Positions 1-10,497 of a stretch of DNA of 64,000 bases are shown piece by piece; positions within the stretch are counted from its first letter, which is position 1, and every line of letters begins with the position of its first letter. The DNA is taken from NCBI GenBank assembly GCA_025642065.1, contig JAODUP010000449.1, positions 180,001-244,000 on the forward strand. The letters run 5' to 3'. Source of the stretch: Paralvinella palmiformis. Taxonomy: Eukaryota > Annelida > Polychaeta > Terebellida > Alvinellidae. A program made the position numbers and the translations under genes. Below the pieces are notes generated by a model. It was not told where the DNA came from and did not search any database. It saw only the letters and a program-made list of their open reading frames with translations.

Positions 1-98
1 CCCCCCACACACACACACACTCACGGTCTAGAATTTACAGATGACCGAAACAGGCACCCGTACACACACGCGCGCGCGCGCACACACACACACACACG
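1..98. repeat. CA / CG dinucleotide microsatellites
   Basis: Two CA-rich runs (about 6-20 and 61-97) surround a short non-repetitive segment, the second passing through a CG alternation. They lie just 3' of the stop codon of the minus-strand receptor exon at 111, so they would fall in its 3' untranslated region. No AATAAA on the minus strand is visible between 1 and 110, so that polyadenylation site is probably off the window. Confidence 0.9.
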
Positions 99-110
99 AG
101 GACACTTCTA

Positions 111-355
111 TCATGTTGACCACACTTCGTAAACGAGCTGCGGCAGCTCGACCTTGTCACTCCAGTCAAGGACGAATTTCTCCTCCTCTTTCTTCCGGAG
201 ATGTTCCAGTGAGCGCATCTCAGTGATCACAGCTATGGCTTTGGCGAACAGATGGGGCTCGTTCGGGTGGTTTTTCTTCAGTAGGTATTGCAGTGCATAC
301 AGCATCAGCCACTGGCTCTCCTCGACCTTCTCAGCTTTCTCTAAATCACAGCGAT
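111..355 (-). CDS. Nuclear receptor LBD, alternative terminal exon (helices 9-12, copy B)
   Basis: This is the terminal coding exon of a nuclear receptor ligand-binding domain: 80 full residues, a shared first codon and a TGA stop at 113-111. The acceptor TGCAG ends at 356 and the exon opens with AT, completing a GAT (Asp) codon with the G left by the exon ending at 1664. The protein starts DRCDLEK, has a helix 9-10 stretch with ITEMRSLEHL, then a charged KKEEEK run, and ends with an AF-2 helix LPQLVYEVW that fits the activation core pattern (two hydrophobics, any, Glu, two hydrophobics). About 30 of 80 residues match the exon at 4340-4093, including the DRC start, HP, R-L-L, EEK, DW/EW and YE. 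Length is 245 nt against 248 nt. The frame is open and splice sites intact, so it looks functional. It could be an alternative 3' end of the receptor gene or part of a tandem duplicate. Confidence 0.88.
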
Positions 356-562
356 CTGCAATCACGGGGGGGGGGGGGACACACGAAGGACATCCGTTAG
401 CACTTGCAAAGTGTTTTGGTGAATTCGTTGTTAACAAATCGTGCACAAACAAAAGACGCGCGTTAATAAAGTGTACATATTGATTGACTGATTTTCTTTC
501 GTTTCATGATCTATTACATAGCACACGAAAGTGCAGGCACTTATTTCCACTGTGGGTCGTTT
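356..562. other. Intron start with poly-G run
   Basis: Start of the intron between the two copy-B exons. It contains a run of about 12 G at 366-378 beside the acceptor (read as C on the gene strand, so part of the pyrimidine tract). No coding signal is seen. Confidence 0.5.
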
Positions 563-875
563 TATTGAGTGGCTGTTCATACCGTCTCCCCCACCACTCA
601 AAGAGGAGCGGTATGGAAAGATGGAGCCGAAATACCCTGAGGGTGGTCACTGCGAGTCGATTACATCATCAGGGGGTCTTTAACACCCTCAGGGGGTCTT
701 TAACGTCCCCCATTAATTTAATCAATTCAGTGGAGATGGCAGCGCCATTTAACGTCGTCAGCCACCTACGATGTTCTAAGCCGAGAAATTAATCCCTGGA
801 AAAGTTTCGACCTCTTGATGGGATCGAAGCTGTGACCCTTGCCACAAAGTGCAAGGTGCTTAACCGCTGGATAGG
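563..875 (-). mobile_element. tRNA-derived SINE, family C (diverged copy)
   Basis: It matches the copies at 15096-15440, 28047-28412 and 56621-56990 across the body: GGAGCCGAAATACCCTGAGG, the CAGTGGAGAYGGCAGCGCC block, and the AATCCCTGGAAAAGTTTCGA block. The tRNA-like head is at the high-coordinate end with a damaged B box (gatcgaagctgtgacc). A 23-base segment with CAGGGGGTCTTTAAC is duplicated inside it. The short reading frames over it are by-products of the repeat. Confidence 0.85.
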
Positions 876-1663
876 CAATATATACGAATGGTCGTCAAAT
901 GTAAAATGATACAGTTCGTGAAAGATTTGAAGAATACTCAAATGGCATAACGCCAGTACTCTTACAAATGATCTGTTTGAAAATCTAAAAAAGTGTTCGA
1001 GTACTACGTAAATGACCCAGTGAGTCAGTCGTAGGTGAGATGGCTATTATAACCCTTTCCCATAACTACTTTAAATCAATCAAACATAATGCACATTTAA
1101 AATTAAAAGCTGATGACAAAACTGTCAAATAAAGGTTACACATTAAAATCAGAAAACACTATTTTTGACCCGAGTGAATTCAGGTTTTATGCACGCAAAA
1201 AGAATGCTATTTTAAATAGTTCCTTATGGTATATATGTCAAACTTTAATCGGAATAGATAACCAAAATATTCAAAATAATAATAATAATAATATTAATGT
1301 AGACTAAATAAGGTGTGTTTTAATACTTAGGCAAAATGATTCATGGCCACTGTACACTCAAATTCCTAACATGAGGCATATGTAAGGTTAAAATATTGAA
1401 TGTTCTATATTAATCGAACTAAAAGCAACTGTGAACAGGTCGATTTTAAAAACAGATTAAATTTTTTAACACACGATACACTTCTTAGAAACTCCTGCAC
1501 CATCGACCTGTCCCACAAATTGGGATCTGCTATTTGAATAAATTGAGTTGCCATATAGGTTGCATAAAGACATAAGCAACAAACACGCTACCCCGATCAC
1601 ATCCCAAACACACGGAAATGAGCGGGATCTGTCCATGTAATGTAGCCGGTGTAATTTCAATAC
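876..1663. other. Intron between copy-B exons, no gene seen
   Basis: AT-rich sequence with a short AAT run near 1277-1295. No splice-consistent coding segment or recognisable repeat is seen. Confidence 0.5.
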
Positions 1664-1888
1664 CTGGAAAAAGTACAGCAAATGATGCCATGACGACAGT
1701 CTCCTCCACCGAGAGGTCCATCTCTTGTAAGCGACCCGCTATCGTAAATGTCTTTTCAAGATAGGTCAGGTTGTGTATACGTGATAAATCCTCTAGACAA
1801 GTGGTCGGACTGTGCATTGGGGTGAACAGCTTGTGTTTGACATTAAAACACCGATGTGTCACCATCAACCAGACGTCTGACTTTGATG
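1664..1888 (-). CDS. Nuclear receptor LBD, alternative mid-LBD exon (copy B)
   Basis: This exon is bounded by a strong acceptor (TTTTATTTCAG ending 1889) and a donor (CCAG|GTATTG at 1664/1663). It is 225 nt, exactly the length of the exon at 7496-7272, and has the same phase: it takes one base from the exon before and leaves one. The product (ASKSDVWLMVTHRCFN...) aligns end to end without gaps to the 7496-7272 product, with about 23 of 75 residues identical. Shared anchors are W-L-x3-H-x2-FN, LFT, and a late EE pair. It covers roughly helices 5-8. Spliced to the donor at 19512 it would restore LIK-A-SKSDVW in frame. It is followed in frame by the terminal exon at 355-111. No decay is visible. 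Confidence 0.87.
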
Positions 1889-2167
1889 CTGAAATAAAAC
1901 AGGACATGCACTGAGTAATGAGTCCATAAAATATTGATCATTACACACCGAAAGAAGAAAATTAGTCTCATCTGGTTTGGCATAGAAATATATTGGAAAA
2001 CGTCCATGAAAAATCAGTACATTGAACTGAAAAAAAAAATCTATATTAGCTCAGACATATATATATATATATATATATATATCTGGGAAATAGCTGTTAT
2101 CATGTTTCACTGATCTCTGAATATACACATCCTAACTGATATGTGTTATTAGTGTTATTAGTGACAT

Positions 2168-2262
2168 CCAATGTGCAGACAGGAGGCTAAATAAGCTGGG
2201 TGACTTTCAAAGGTAATGAGGCAAAAATGGGAGCCTACATATGGATGGATGTGGTAAAAGAT
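2168..2262 (-). mobile_element. SINE A fragment (diverged)
   Basis: It contains GGCTAAATAAGCTGGGTGAC and CAAAGGTAATGAGGC, which align to the 3' half of SINE A (GGCTAAATGGGCCGAGCGAC, CAAAGGTAATGAAGC). The tRNA head is absent. Confidence 0.65.
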
Positions 2263-2529
2263 TTTATGACTACCTCAATGTGCGCCTGTGAACTAAAACA
2301 GTTAAACAATGTACAGGTATAAAGAAAAGAAAATGCAGTGAAATTTAAGACCCTTGAGATGCAGACTTGGATATGGATTCCATTTTTAGGGGACTGTGGT
2401 TGGGGACTGGGGATCTTCATCTTGTTATCCAAAGAGAAAAGTAAACAGTTTTCTTATTTTTCTAATGCATTTAGTCAAGGAAATAAATTAGAATTGTGTG
2501 GATGTGCATGCATGGATGTTTGTGTGTAC

Positions 2530-2530
<1 letters not shown>

Positions 2531-2571
<41 letters not shown>
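2531..2571. repeat. (TA)n microsatellite
   Basis: An uninterrupted TA run of about 40 bp. Confidence 0.95.
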
Positions 2572-2575
<4 letters not shown>

Positions 2576-3356
2576 GCTAAATAAGCATGAAATAAGTAGG
2601 TAGTAATATTTCTTTTCACATATGATTTAAGTACAAAAGTGGCAATCATGAAATAACAATATTTTTTATTTCAACAATAAACATACATGTAACCAAATAA
2701 CATTATGTAACAATATACTGATAACGACTTCACTGAACAAAGGTAGCAAACATTGGTACTATATCAGTGTTACAGAAACATAGCACAATATAACATGGCT
2801 GAAATAAGACACAACTGACTATATACATTACAATATCATAACAGGCTTGGCAAGAAAATAGACCACGCATAATAACGTAAAGGGTCCGGTGTGTCCAGGA
2901 ATATCATATAACAAATGGCAAGGCAGATATGGTGTAAGTGAACATCAATTCAGGATATCTGTTAGTGCCGCAAGCAACAATTGAACCCAACATGCAAGAT
3001 ATCATCATCATCATCATCATCATCATCCACTTTGGGCAAGAAGAGGGTGACCAATGCATTATTTTTTTTAATCAACTCCTTGAAAACAGCACTTAAATTG
3101 GGACGTTTCTTTTGCAACAGAAAGTATGGTTTCGATGAACTAAGCAAGGTAGATAATCATCTTTCGTCACACTATAGATGACAGTCAGTACATCATTTAA
3201 TGGTAAAAACATTGTAATACCGATCTGACCTTATCGATCAATAGTTTAAAATACTTATTTCTATACAATGTGGCATCTGAATGGGCTGATATTTATTGAT
3301 ATAATACCAGTGTGTGTATGAGTGTGTGTGTGTGTGTGTGTGCTTATCAATGTTGT

Positions 3357-3396
3357 TTGATTTAAATCAAGTGATTTAAATCATTGATTTAAATAA
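3357..3396. repeat. GATTTAAATC palindrome cluster
   Basis: Two complete and one partial copy of the palindrome GATTTAAATC occur within 40 bp, followed by a diverged ATGATTTATTTTTTAATTT stretch. Such clusters are common at the ends of non-autonomous DNA transposons; the other end could not be placed. Confidence 0.55.
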
Positions 3397-4092
3397 CTCT
3401 TAAAAAATCAAAATCTGGATTGTATTCATGATTTATTTTTTAATTTGGCTGTGATTTAATACACAATAATGACATATTGCTTATACTTTTGTAAAAACTA
3501 ACTTAAAATAAAGTAAACATTATTCTCAAAATGAATCAAAAAGGTGTAAAGATTAATTTATAACAGACATTTACCCTGGAATATACATATTGCCCTGAAC
3601 AGAAACCACAATAGCTTGTAATGATTACAAACATCAACCAAACAATACAATAATCATATCTCAGATATATTAGACCATCATAACATCAAATAGATAAGAT
3701 ATGGAGTAATAAGGTGGTGGGGTTTGAGGTATTTTTTACAACATACCCAGTAAATAAACAAGAATATTACTCACAAGGCATGATCAGGTCATTTGGTGTA
3801 ATGAGATACAATATCAGTGAACAAAGTCTATCACTCTGTGTGTGTGTGCACGCGCGCGCATACGCATGCGTTCACATGTGTTTGTGCATGCACACCTGAT
3901 CACACATGCACATTTTAGCACTGTGTGTGCAAAATGTCTGAAGGATGGGATTTAAACAAGCTCAGACAAGTTAGGTACATGACCTAGACATGGTCTCATA
4001 ACATGATCTAGACACGATTTGACAACGTGATCCAGACATGCTCTCAAAAAAAGAAGATCCAGTCGTGGTCTAACAACAGGAAATAGACCTCT

Positions 4093-4340
4093 TCAGTAGT
4101 TAGAGAAAATCTCATAAAGCAGCGGAGGAAACTTAATATCTGACGACCACTCCATGCCGATCTTCTCTTCCTGTTTCCGGTGCAGTTCTGACAGCGTACG
4201 CAGATCGGTCAGCAGCGAGATGACGCGAGGCAGCATGTGTCGTCTCCGGGGGTGAGTCTGACGCAGCTTGTACGCCATGCACTGGACCATTTCAGCTTGG
4301 CACTGTTCGACAAAGCTTGACTTCTCTTGTGAACAGCGAT
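4093..4340 (-). CDS. Nuclear receptor LBD terminal exon (helices 9-12, AF-2, copy A)
   Basis: Last coding exon of the receptor: 81 full residues after a shared Asp codon, ending at TGA 4095-4093. The acceptor CCATAG ends at 4341; AT then joins the G from 7272 to give GAT. The product begins DRCSQEK and contains VISLLTDLRTLSELHRKQEE, the region typical of helix 10/11 with its dimerisation surface. It ends FPPLLYEIFSNY, where LLYEIF is the AF-2 activation helix (the conserved Glu forms the charge clamp for coactivator LxxLL motifs). This completes a 440-residue protein counted from Met at 38412. The stop falls five residues after AF-2, so there is no F domain. The gene is transcribed right to left. 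Confidence 0.93.
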
Positions 4341-4857
4341 CTATGGCAATGAATAGTAAAACCATCAAGTGATTTATTATTCTGCAGACAGATATAACTG
4401 GAATATTTCTATATACAAATATTATAAACGGTTTGATAGATAGTTGTATGGTTTAGTAAAATATAATTTTATCATATTTCTTATTGTTACCTAGTAAATT
4501 GTTTTTACTAAAAATGGCTGACTTGAAGAACACACTGTACACAGAACACTGACATAACGGGCTGGCGAACCATAGTAGTGACAATCTGAAATCTGTTATC
4601 TTTTGAATATATTGCGGTCTCCCCATGAAACAACAATAGAGAAACAGTGATGTGTGTGCCTGTGCATGTGTGTATACATATACAAAATGAGACTAACTAA
4701 GAATACCAGGAGCCACATATTCAAAAGAAATTAATTCCAAACTTCTCGACATCCATAAATCTCTACATCCACACACCAATATATTGCTACGGTGTCAAAA
4801 CCATTGGCTATCCATAACTGATCAATATGCCCAACCAGTCCACCAGTCAGTCTGTCA

Positions 4858-4896
<39 letters not shown>

Positions 4897-5281
4897 CATA
4901 CACTAAACTATCAGTGTAAGTGAGAAAGGGACTGAGGGAAGCAGAGACCAAACATTACCCACACAAACAATAATATTAATCATTAGGTTTTCAGCCACTA
5001 ACCACAATATCAAGCCGATGTGATCATTAGTTACTGTCAACTGGTTGTTATTATTGGCACAAAGCTTGGTGAGGACCAAGCTTCATTAACCATGACCAGG
5101 ACACATTAGTTGGTTTGTTATTGTTCGTTTAATGCCCACAAATCAGACCACATCTATTGGTCTCTTTAATTAGACTGATCCAACATTACCCCATCTGAAT
5201 CTGCTTCATTACTTCATATTAGATTGTAATCAGATACTGCTGTGCTATGACAATGAATTTATGAATTTATTTTTTGGCAAC

Positions 5282-5412
5282 GAATTTATTTTCCAATTTA
5301 CCCCTTACATATTTTTACAATTTATATTTTATACATTAACAATTATTCATTTGTGCAAATTGGGGGACCTATGTAGCTAAATAACTGTCTTCCCATAGGC
5401 CCCATATCATTA
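5282..5412 (-). mobile_element. 5'-truncated LINE, 3' end only
   Basis: AAATTGGGGGACC-TATGTAGC and GTCTTCCCAT-AGGCCCC match the 3' end of the LINE at 61713-61761, in the same orientation. ATTTATTTTCCAATTT also matches the terminal ATTTATTTCCAATTT near 61645. It is a short 3' remnant, as expected from abortive target-primed reverse transcription. Confidence 0.75.
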
Positions 5413-5559
5413 AGTATCCTACACAATGAAGTTACTGTGAAATATTAAAACAACAACAACAACAACAACAATAATAATACTATTAGAATGATAACCACTC
5501 GATGTATTTTATTTTGGGAAAGGGAGAACTATCTGAAACAGTTCCACAGTTTCTAAATT

Positions 5560-5752
5560 ACTCACTCAATCCAATGAGTGTCAGTTGAGTAGAGTTGATT
5601 TCAGTTACTTAGGCTCAGTGCTAGTCACACCCGAAGAGTGACTGCCTATGGAAACATATCCCTACAAATACAGTCATGAGCCAGACTCGAACTCACAACT
5701 TGGAGGCTCGCAGCGCACTGCCCCAATTGTGATGCCATTAGAACACCCAGTG
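5560..5752 (-). mobile_element. tRNA-derived SINE, family B
   Basis: Layout shared with the other B copies: a GTGA-type tail, a GGCTCAGTGCTAGTCACACC block, GGAAACATATCCCTACAAA, a reverse-strand B box (ACTCGAACTCACAACTTGG), then GCAGCGCACTGCC and GATGCCATTAGAACACCC as the tRNA-like head at high coordinates. Confidence 0.75.
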
Positions 5753-6621
5753 AGTGAGTGAGTACCAATTAAAAACCACCCAGCTAAACAAGAACACATA
5801 ATTAACTAACTGTATCTGTTTAGTAATTGAATTTCTGCTGCACTTCAGACAGTACGCAATGATCCATTAATATCGTTGTGTTCAGGGGTGAATGTGGTGT
5901 ATTAGAAATTGGAAGGCTCCTGGTTTGAGACCAAGATCTAGCTGGTTGCCTTTAATATGCTCATTGGTGTATTACTACTATTAGGTCCAGGTTGGACATA
6001 ACGAATGAGGGGAGTTGTGCTGTCAAGCCTCGGTACTGGTCACATGAGGGACATATGGTGGGGGGCACCATCAGAACCCCACAATACATAATGGATCATA
6101 CAGCAACAACATAATACATATCTGTGTACCAAAACCTGGAACTGATCTATTAGAAGATGTTACTGAATGTAAATAAAAACCTGATAGTTTTAAATTGACT
6201 TATCACAGAAAGTTGACAATTAATTATAACAATCTTCCAGTATTGTATCTCTACTATTTTTAAATGGCTATCAGATTTGTTATTGCTTCCTTTATATTGT
6301 ACAGAACCTGGAGAATTTAAATACATACTTAGAGACTACAAAATGTACACTAATTATTATTATTATTATTGCTGTTATTACTATGGATTATGAACCTATA
6401 ACTGACTTTTAAATGCCGTATACCACATAGAATTATGAAAACTGTCTCAGTCATATGTGAGTACACTTATTATTATTATTATTATTATTATTGCTGTGGT
6501 TATTACTATGGAATATGTACCTATAACTGACATTTAAATGCAGTATACTGCATAGAATTATTAAAACTGACATTGAATTGTGCGAGTCATATGTGAGTGA
6601 AGCGTAAATGAGTCAAACTCT

Positions 6622-6812
6622 CGGGATGATGAGGATGATGATGATTGATGTTTTACGGCCACTTTGGTAGGCTAAATGGACCGAGCGACCTCCAAAGGTA
6701 ATGAAGCAAAGTCAAAGATGAAACACCATTCAGATAGGCCCATGCCGAGATTCAAAGACAGGTGTGAGTGATCTGTGATTCAATGCGTTACCAGTTAGAC
6801 CCAAAAGGCGCC
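6622..6812 (-). mobile_element. tRNA-derived SINE, family A
   Basis: A GAT-repeat tail is followed by TTGATGTTTTACGGCCACTT, GGCTAAATGGACCGAGCGAC and a worn tRNA head (B box GAGATTCAAAG). It is flanked by the direct repeat TCAAACTCT at 6613-6621 and 6813-6821, likely the target-site duplication. Confidence 0.88.
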
Positions 6813-6848
6813 TCAAACTCTGAGGGAAAACGAAACAAGTGAGAAGGG

Positions 6849-7015
6849 AGTGAGTGAGTGAGTGAGTGAGTGAGAAAATGCATTGAGATAAGATAATGAG
6901 GCTGAAGCACTTTATAAAAGTTTGAAACTTCTGACAAATGTTGGCATCCGAACCCCAAACTGGACGTTTGCCACAGTATAGTGCGCTACCAACAGCACCA
7001 CTGGAGTGCTTAGAA
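6849..7015 (-). mobile_element. SINE B copy (diverged)
   Basis: A GTGA run is followed by a worn body, CATCCGAACCCCAAACTGG (B-box region) and ACCACTGGAGTGC. The similarity to better copies is in order but weak. Confidence 0.5.
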
Positions 7016-7271
7016 CAATGGATTGGGTAAGTGAGTGAATTCTTTTAGTAGCCTGGATACACATTACATCTGATACATATGAACAAAGAGTGATCTCCAC
7101 CAAGCATTATGTCCCATAAACATACATATTAGCCATATTAAAACTCAGACCTCAAGGCCTGTACTTGGTGTTCCAGTACTCTCACCCCTTTGTTATCGGA
7201 GCACCCCGAGCAGTGGTGTAAGTTCTGGACTGTGAATCAATTAAAATAACACAACCAACATGTTTACTAAC

Positions 7272-7496
7272 CTCCTGATAATATACTCATACCCTTCAAG
7301 ATACACTCCTCCTCCGTGGTCAGCTGCAGCTGCTTCATCCTGGCCACAATCCGGAACAATCCTTGCAAAAACTCGAGGTCGTGAACTTTGGACATCTCCT
7401 CTATGTGTAAGGTGTAGCCACAGACGTGCGTGAAGAGCAGGTGATCCGTGTTGAAGGCTTTGTGAGCGGAGACGAGCCAAGCCTCGAACCTGGAGC
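7272..7496 (-). CDS. Nuclear receptor mid-LBD exon (helices 5-8, copy A)
   Basis: The acceptor CTTTCAG ends at 7497 and the donor is GGAG|GTTAGT at 7272/7271. The exon is 225 nt and begins GC, joining the G of 19512 to make Gly: ISLIK-G-SRFEAWLVSAHKAFN. That continues directly from the LBD signature, as in known receptors, where this segment forms helices 5 to 8 and part of the ligand pocket. The exon ends ECILKGMSILSG and leaves one base for the next exon. Length, phase and gap-free alignment match the alternative exon at 1888-1664. A reading frame in another phase overlaps it and is not the real one. Confidence 0.93.
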
Positions 7497-7857
7497 CTGA
7501 AAGTAGATCACATCAACCGGCCATTACACACTACAACTTCCAAAGGAGAACATTAACTGAGGATGACAACAAATGTTTTATTTCCTCAAACAGGACAACT
7601 AATTGCTGTGTGTCATCAATGAATTAAACAAATATTTGCATGTGACAATACCAGTTCCTAGAATGATACGATAAGAAGAAACTGATACGACTATTGGAGA
7701 ATGCTACAAATAGGTTAGTTACGAGTTGACCTAATAAAATGAGAAACCTCTGCTGTATCCAGTAAAACCTGTCTGCAATGATCAATCCTCATTGTCACAA
7801 ACATTCAAGGGATCTTCGAAGGGAAATTTTACAGATGGAACTTAATGAAATGAAGCG

Positions 7858-8025
7858 AGTGAGTGCTTCGTTTAATCTTGGGGGCTGCTGACATCTGGTA
7901 TGCATGACCAGATCAGTCTGGGGAATGAAACATCCTAGAGATATGGATAATGCTAGGATGAAATCTTGTATGACCTGAGGAGTGACAGCGCAGTGCCACC
8001 ACAGCAGCAGTTAGTCACTGAACTG
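7858..8025 (-). mobile_element. SINE B copy (diverged)
   Basis: A GTGAGTGCTTCGTTTAATC start, GGGGAATGAAACATCC in the middle and GACAGCGCAGTGCCACC at the head end follow the SINE B order, with many substitutions. Confidence 0.5.
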
Positions 8026-8432
8026 GAGGAAGCAGATTTAATACAGGAGGACAATGATGAAAGGTGGTCACTGATATAGGTTTTACTGTATATAACAACA
8101 CCACAGTTTCAAGAGCCGAGTTAAATGAGCCAAAAAGCATGCAAGATTAATAAGCTAAAAGTGAATTAGTGTTAGATGTGAAACGTAACAAATACCCTCT
8201 AAATTCCATTATGTAGATAGATACCTCACCCCTCAAACATGCACACACACACATCTAGCGAACACAATCATCACCCAACCACCCAGTCACCAACTAATTC
8301 ACTCAACAGCTCACTCACCTAACAACTCCAAATAAACATCTGAATAAATTATCTAATAACATCTGTCAACAATGTTACACATCATCTTTGAAGCATTAAG
8401 GGTGCACATCCGTCATCAATCAATTGGGTGAT

Positions 8433-8582
8433 GGCGAGTGAGTGAGTGAGTGAGTGAGTGTGTGTGTGCTTTGTTTAGCCTCACTGTGAGGAACACAGAA
8501 ACACAGATGAATATGACTGGGATTTCAATGTTGAGTTGGATGTTTGTAGTGCAGTGCTCATATCCACTGGGCTAATGAAGCA
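8433..8582 (-). mobile_element. SINE B copy with GTGA tail
   Basis: A GTGA run is followed by TTTGTTTAGCCTCACTG, GGGATTTCAATGTTGAG (worn B box) and TGTAGTGCAGTGCTC, the order seen in other B copies. Confidence 0.6.
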
Positions 8583-9142
8583 CACACCACTTATGAGAGA
8601 GCAATATAGAAACCTGAAACTAAAATAATCCGAGACTGAAAACTGGGACTTGACACACTCAGTTTCTGTTTAACCGAGATGGAAGCAACATTAAATACTG
8701 TCACCCTTCGAAAGTATTCTCAGCCAAAACTATAATTGCCCAATAAACCGTTCCAGATGAAATCTGTTTCACAACAACTATGCATGACCACTTCCTGCAT
8801 TGGACAAGACGCATCCATTTTCTACTAAAACAGAAATTTTTCACCCATTTGGGGGATTATACCGACATCATATGGATAGATGAATGTTGTTTAACGACAC
8901 ATCGGCACAATTTAGGCCATTCAGTATCCTTCCAACATTGTATGCAAATGGTGGCTATTGTATAATTCACGAAGTAATTTTAATCAAAAACTGATGCTAC
9001 GGTAAAATGGTTTAACGTTTACCAATGTTCTAGTACACATATATGAAACCTGACATGTGTGTGTTAGCTATGCACTATCAAACTAACTTATAATTATTAT
9101 AATTAGCAGTTAATTAGCATAATTATTGATCACGAATTTGAA

Positions 9143-9212
9143 GATTTTATAATTACATCAGAATAATACCCGCAGCTGATTTTATAATTACATCAAAATA
9201 ATACCCGCAGCT
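9143..9212. repeat. Two-copy 35 bp tandem repeat
   Basis: The unit GATTTTATAATTACATCA-RAATAATACCCGCAGCT occurs twice head to tail (9143-9177, 9178-9212) with one substitution, so the duplication is recent. Confidence 0.9.
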
Positions 9213-9309
9213 GTTTACTACAGTATTTTAGTTCAATTTATAGTAGATTTCGTTGTTTGCCGCCTTAGGTTGAACTTTCCCATTGGACAATTTTGACCCA
9301 ACACCTAGG

Positions 9310-9490
9310 TGGGCCTCCGCGGTCTAGCAGTAGCGTGTTGGACCACAGATCACTACCACCCACGTTCGAATCTCGGCGTGGGCATACCTGAAGGTTGTTT
9401 CATCTTGGATTCGCTTCATTACCTTTGGAGTTCGTTTGGCCCATTTAGCCTACCATGTGCACAAAAGTGGCCGTAAAACATCAGTCATCG
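9310..9490 (+). mobile_element. tRNA-derived SINE, family A
   Basis: Plus-strand copy. The head has A box GGTCTAGCAGTAGCGTG and B box GTTCGAATCTC, then GTGGGCATACCTGAAGG and CCCATTTAGCCTACCATG, and ends GTAAAACATCAGTCATCG. Confidence 0.9.
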
Positions 9491-10332
9491 TGACCCAACA
9501 TTACAAAGTTAATCTGGGTAAATAGATCGGTCTGCGTTGTGTTGTAAGATACTGGATATGAAGTGGCTACTGAATCCATGGTTCCAGGCCCCAGGTCAAA
9601 TATCAAATCCTGACACCATATGCTACCAGAGCTTATTGGGCAACCAGCTTATTAAAATATCACAGTGGTTCTAGACCGAAGTCTAAGCTGATGCCTGTTT
9701 TTTTATTATCACAGCATAATAATAATAATAATATATTTCATAAAGCAGAAGTTTCTTATTTTGTTTGCTCACTGAATACACGTCAAGGCCAGCTGTGACT
9801 GAACGATACTAATATCTGTAAATCATTTCCTGTGCCATACAGCTGTTTCATCATCACAGGTCCAGCCCCGATTACGTCATTATTATCCAGAAATGTAGTC
9901 ATAATAGCCCTTGATACATGGTATTGTGGTCTATTAGAGTGCGCTGTGTAACCCAATACCTCTGATTTCACTAACCGAAGCCATGAAGCTCCTCCTGGTG
10001 GCATAGGTCTCTGGATGGGTTGCTAAGACAATTACAAGTTCCCTCAACGCGTCAACGAATGGACTATGAGGAGATAAGCAGAATCTAGTTATAGATAATG
10101 CACAGTGAATACGGTGATCATGATATAACCATAACCTGTCCTTGATGAATGGCGTTTATCTTCTATTAAAAGTGATCACCAACGAGTTGATCTAAACAAA
10201 ATAGACAATGTCGTTAATAATTCTTTAGAGTTAAGAGGGCTTCATTCTTTTGCAAGTTGCTTCCTCAGTTTGGCCTTGTACAGTCGGATGGTGTCATTGA
10301 AGTCCCCCACCCGACAAAAAACCATTTATCTC

Positions 10333-10497
10333 TGCCACCAATGACACTGTAGTTAGAGCATTGTGGTGCAAACCCCATGCTCTGGGTTCGATTCCAGCTC
10401 TCACGTCTGTGTTTGAGGGATATGCTTCCATATAGAGTGGCCCCTCGGTCACTCCAGTGGCAAGGCTAATCAACTCAGCTCGACTTAACTGAATCTG
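10333..10497 (+). mobile_element. SINE B copy (plus strand)
   Basis: The head has GTAGTTAGAGCATTGTGG and a near-canonical B box GGGTTCGATTCC, then TTTGAGGGATATGCTTCCAT and CGGTCACTCCAGTG, which are reverse complements of the body of minus-strand B copies. Confidence 0.6.

Larger units (their letters stand above)
1889..4092. other. Spacer between the two LBD cassettes: repeats only
   Basis: This stretch separates the stop of terminal exon A (4093) from copy B. It contains TA runs (2057-2081, 2531-2571), a diverged SINE A piece (2168-2262), an ATC run (3001-3026), a GT run (3311-3341) and a palindrome cluster (3357-3396). TTTATT (AATAAA on the minus strand) occurs near 3289 and 3432, giving possible polyadenylation signals for terminal exon A. 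No DNA-binding-domain or early LBD exon is seen here, which matters for interpreting copy B. Confidence 0.6.
4341..7271. other. Intron between LBD exons A1 and A2
   Basis: Intron of about 2.9 kb with no extra coding exon seen. It carries a CTGT run (4844-4895), a LINE 3' fragment (5282-5412), SINE B copies (5560-5752, 6849-7015), a SINE A copy (6622-6812), and ATT runs near 6353-6370 and 6468-6493. Confidence 0.7.

Noticed and set aside
111..1888. Pair B as a processed or decayed pseudogene
   Set aside because: It retains an intron with good splice sites, open frame, matching phase and an intact AF-2 helix, so decay is not supported.
7241..7480. Frame MARLRSQSLQHGSPALHARL over the mid-LBD exon
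   Set aside because: It is a shadow in another phase; the phase fixed by both splice sites gives the LBD sequence instead.
8780..8965. Frame with WIDECCLTTH as a possible transposase piece
   Set aside because: Too short and no neighbouring transposase motifs or inverted ends; could be an old repeat but not supported.
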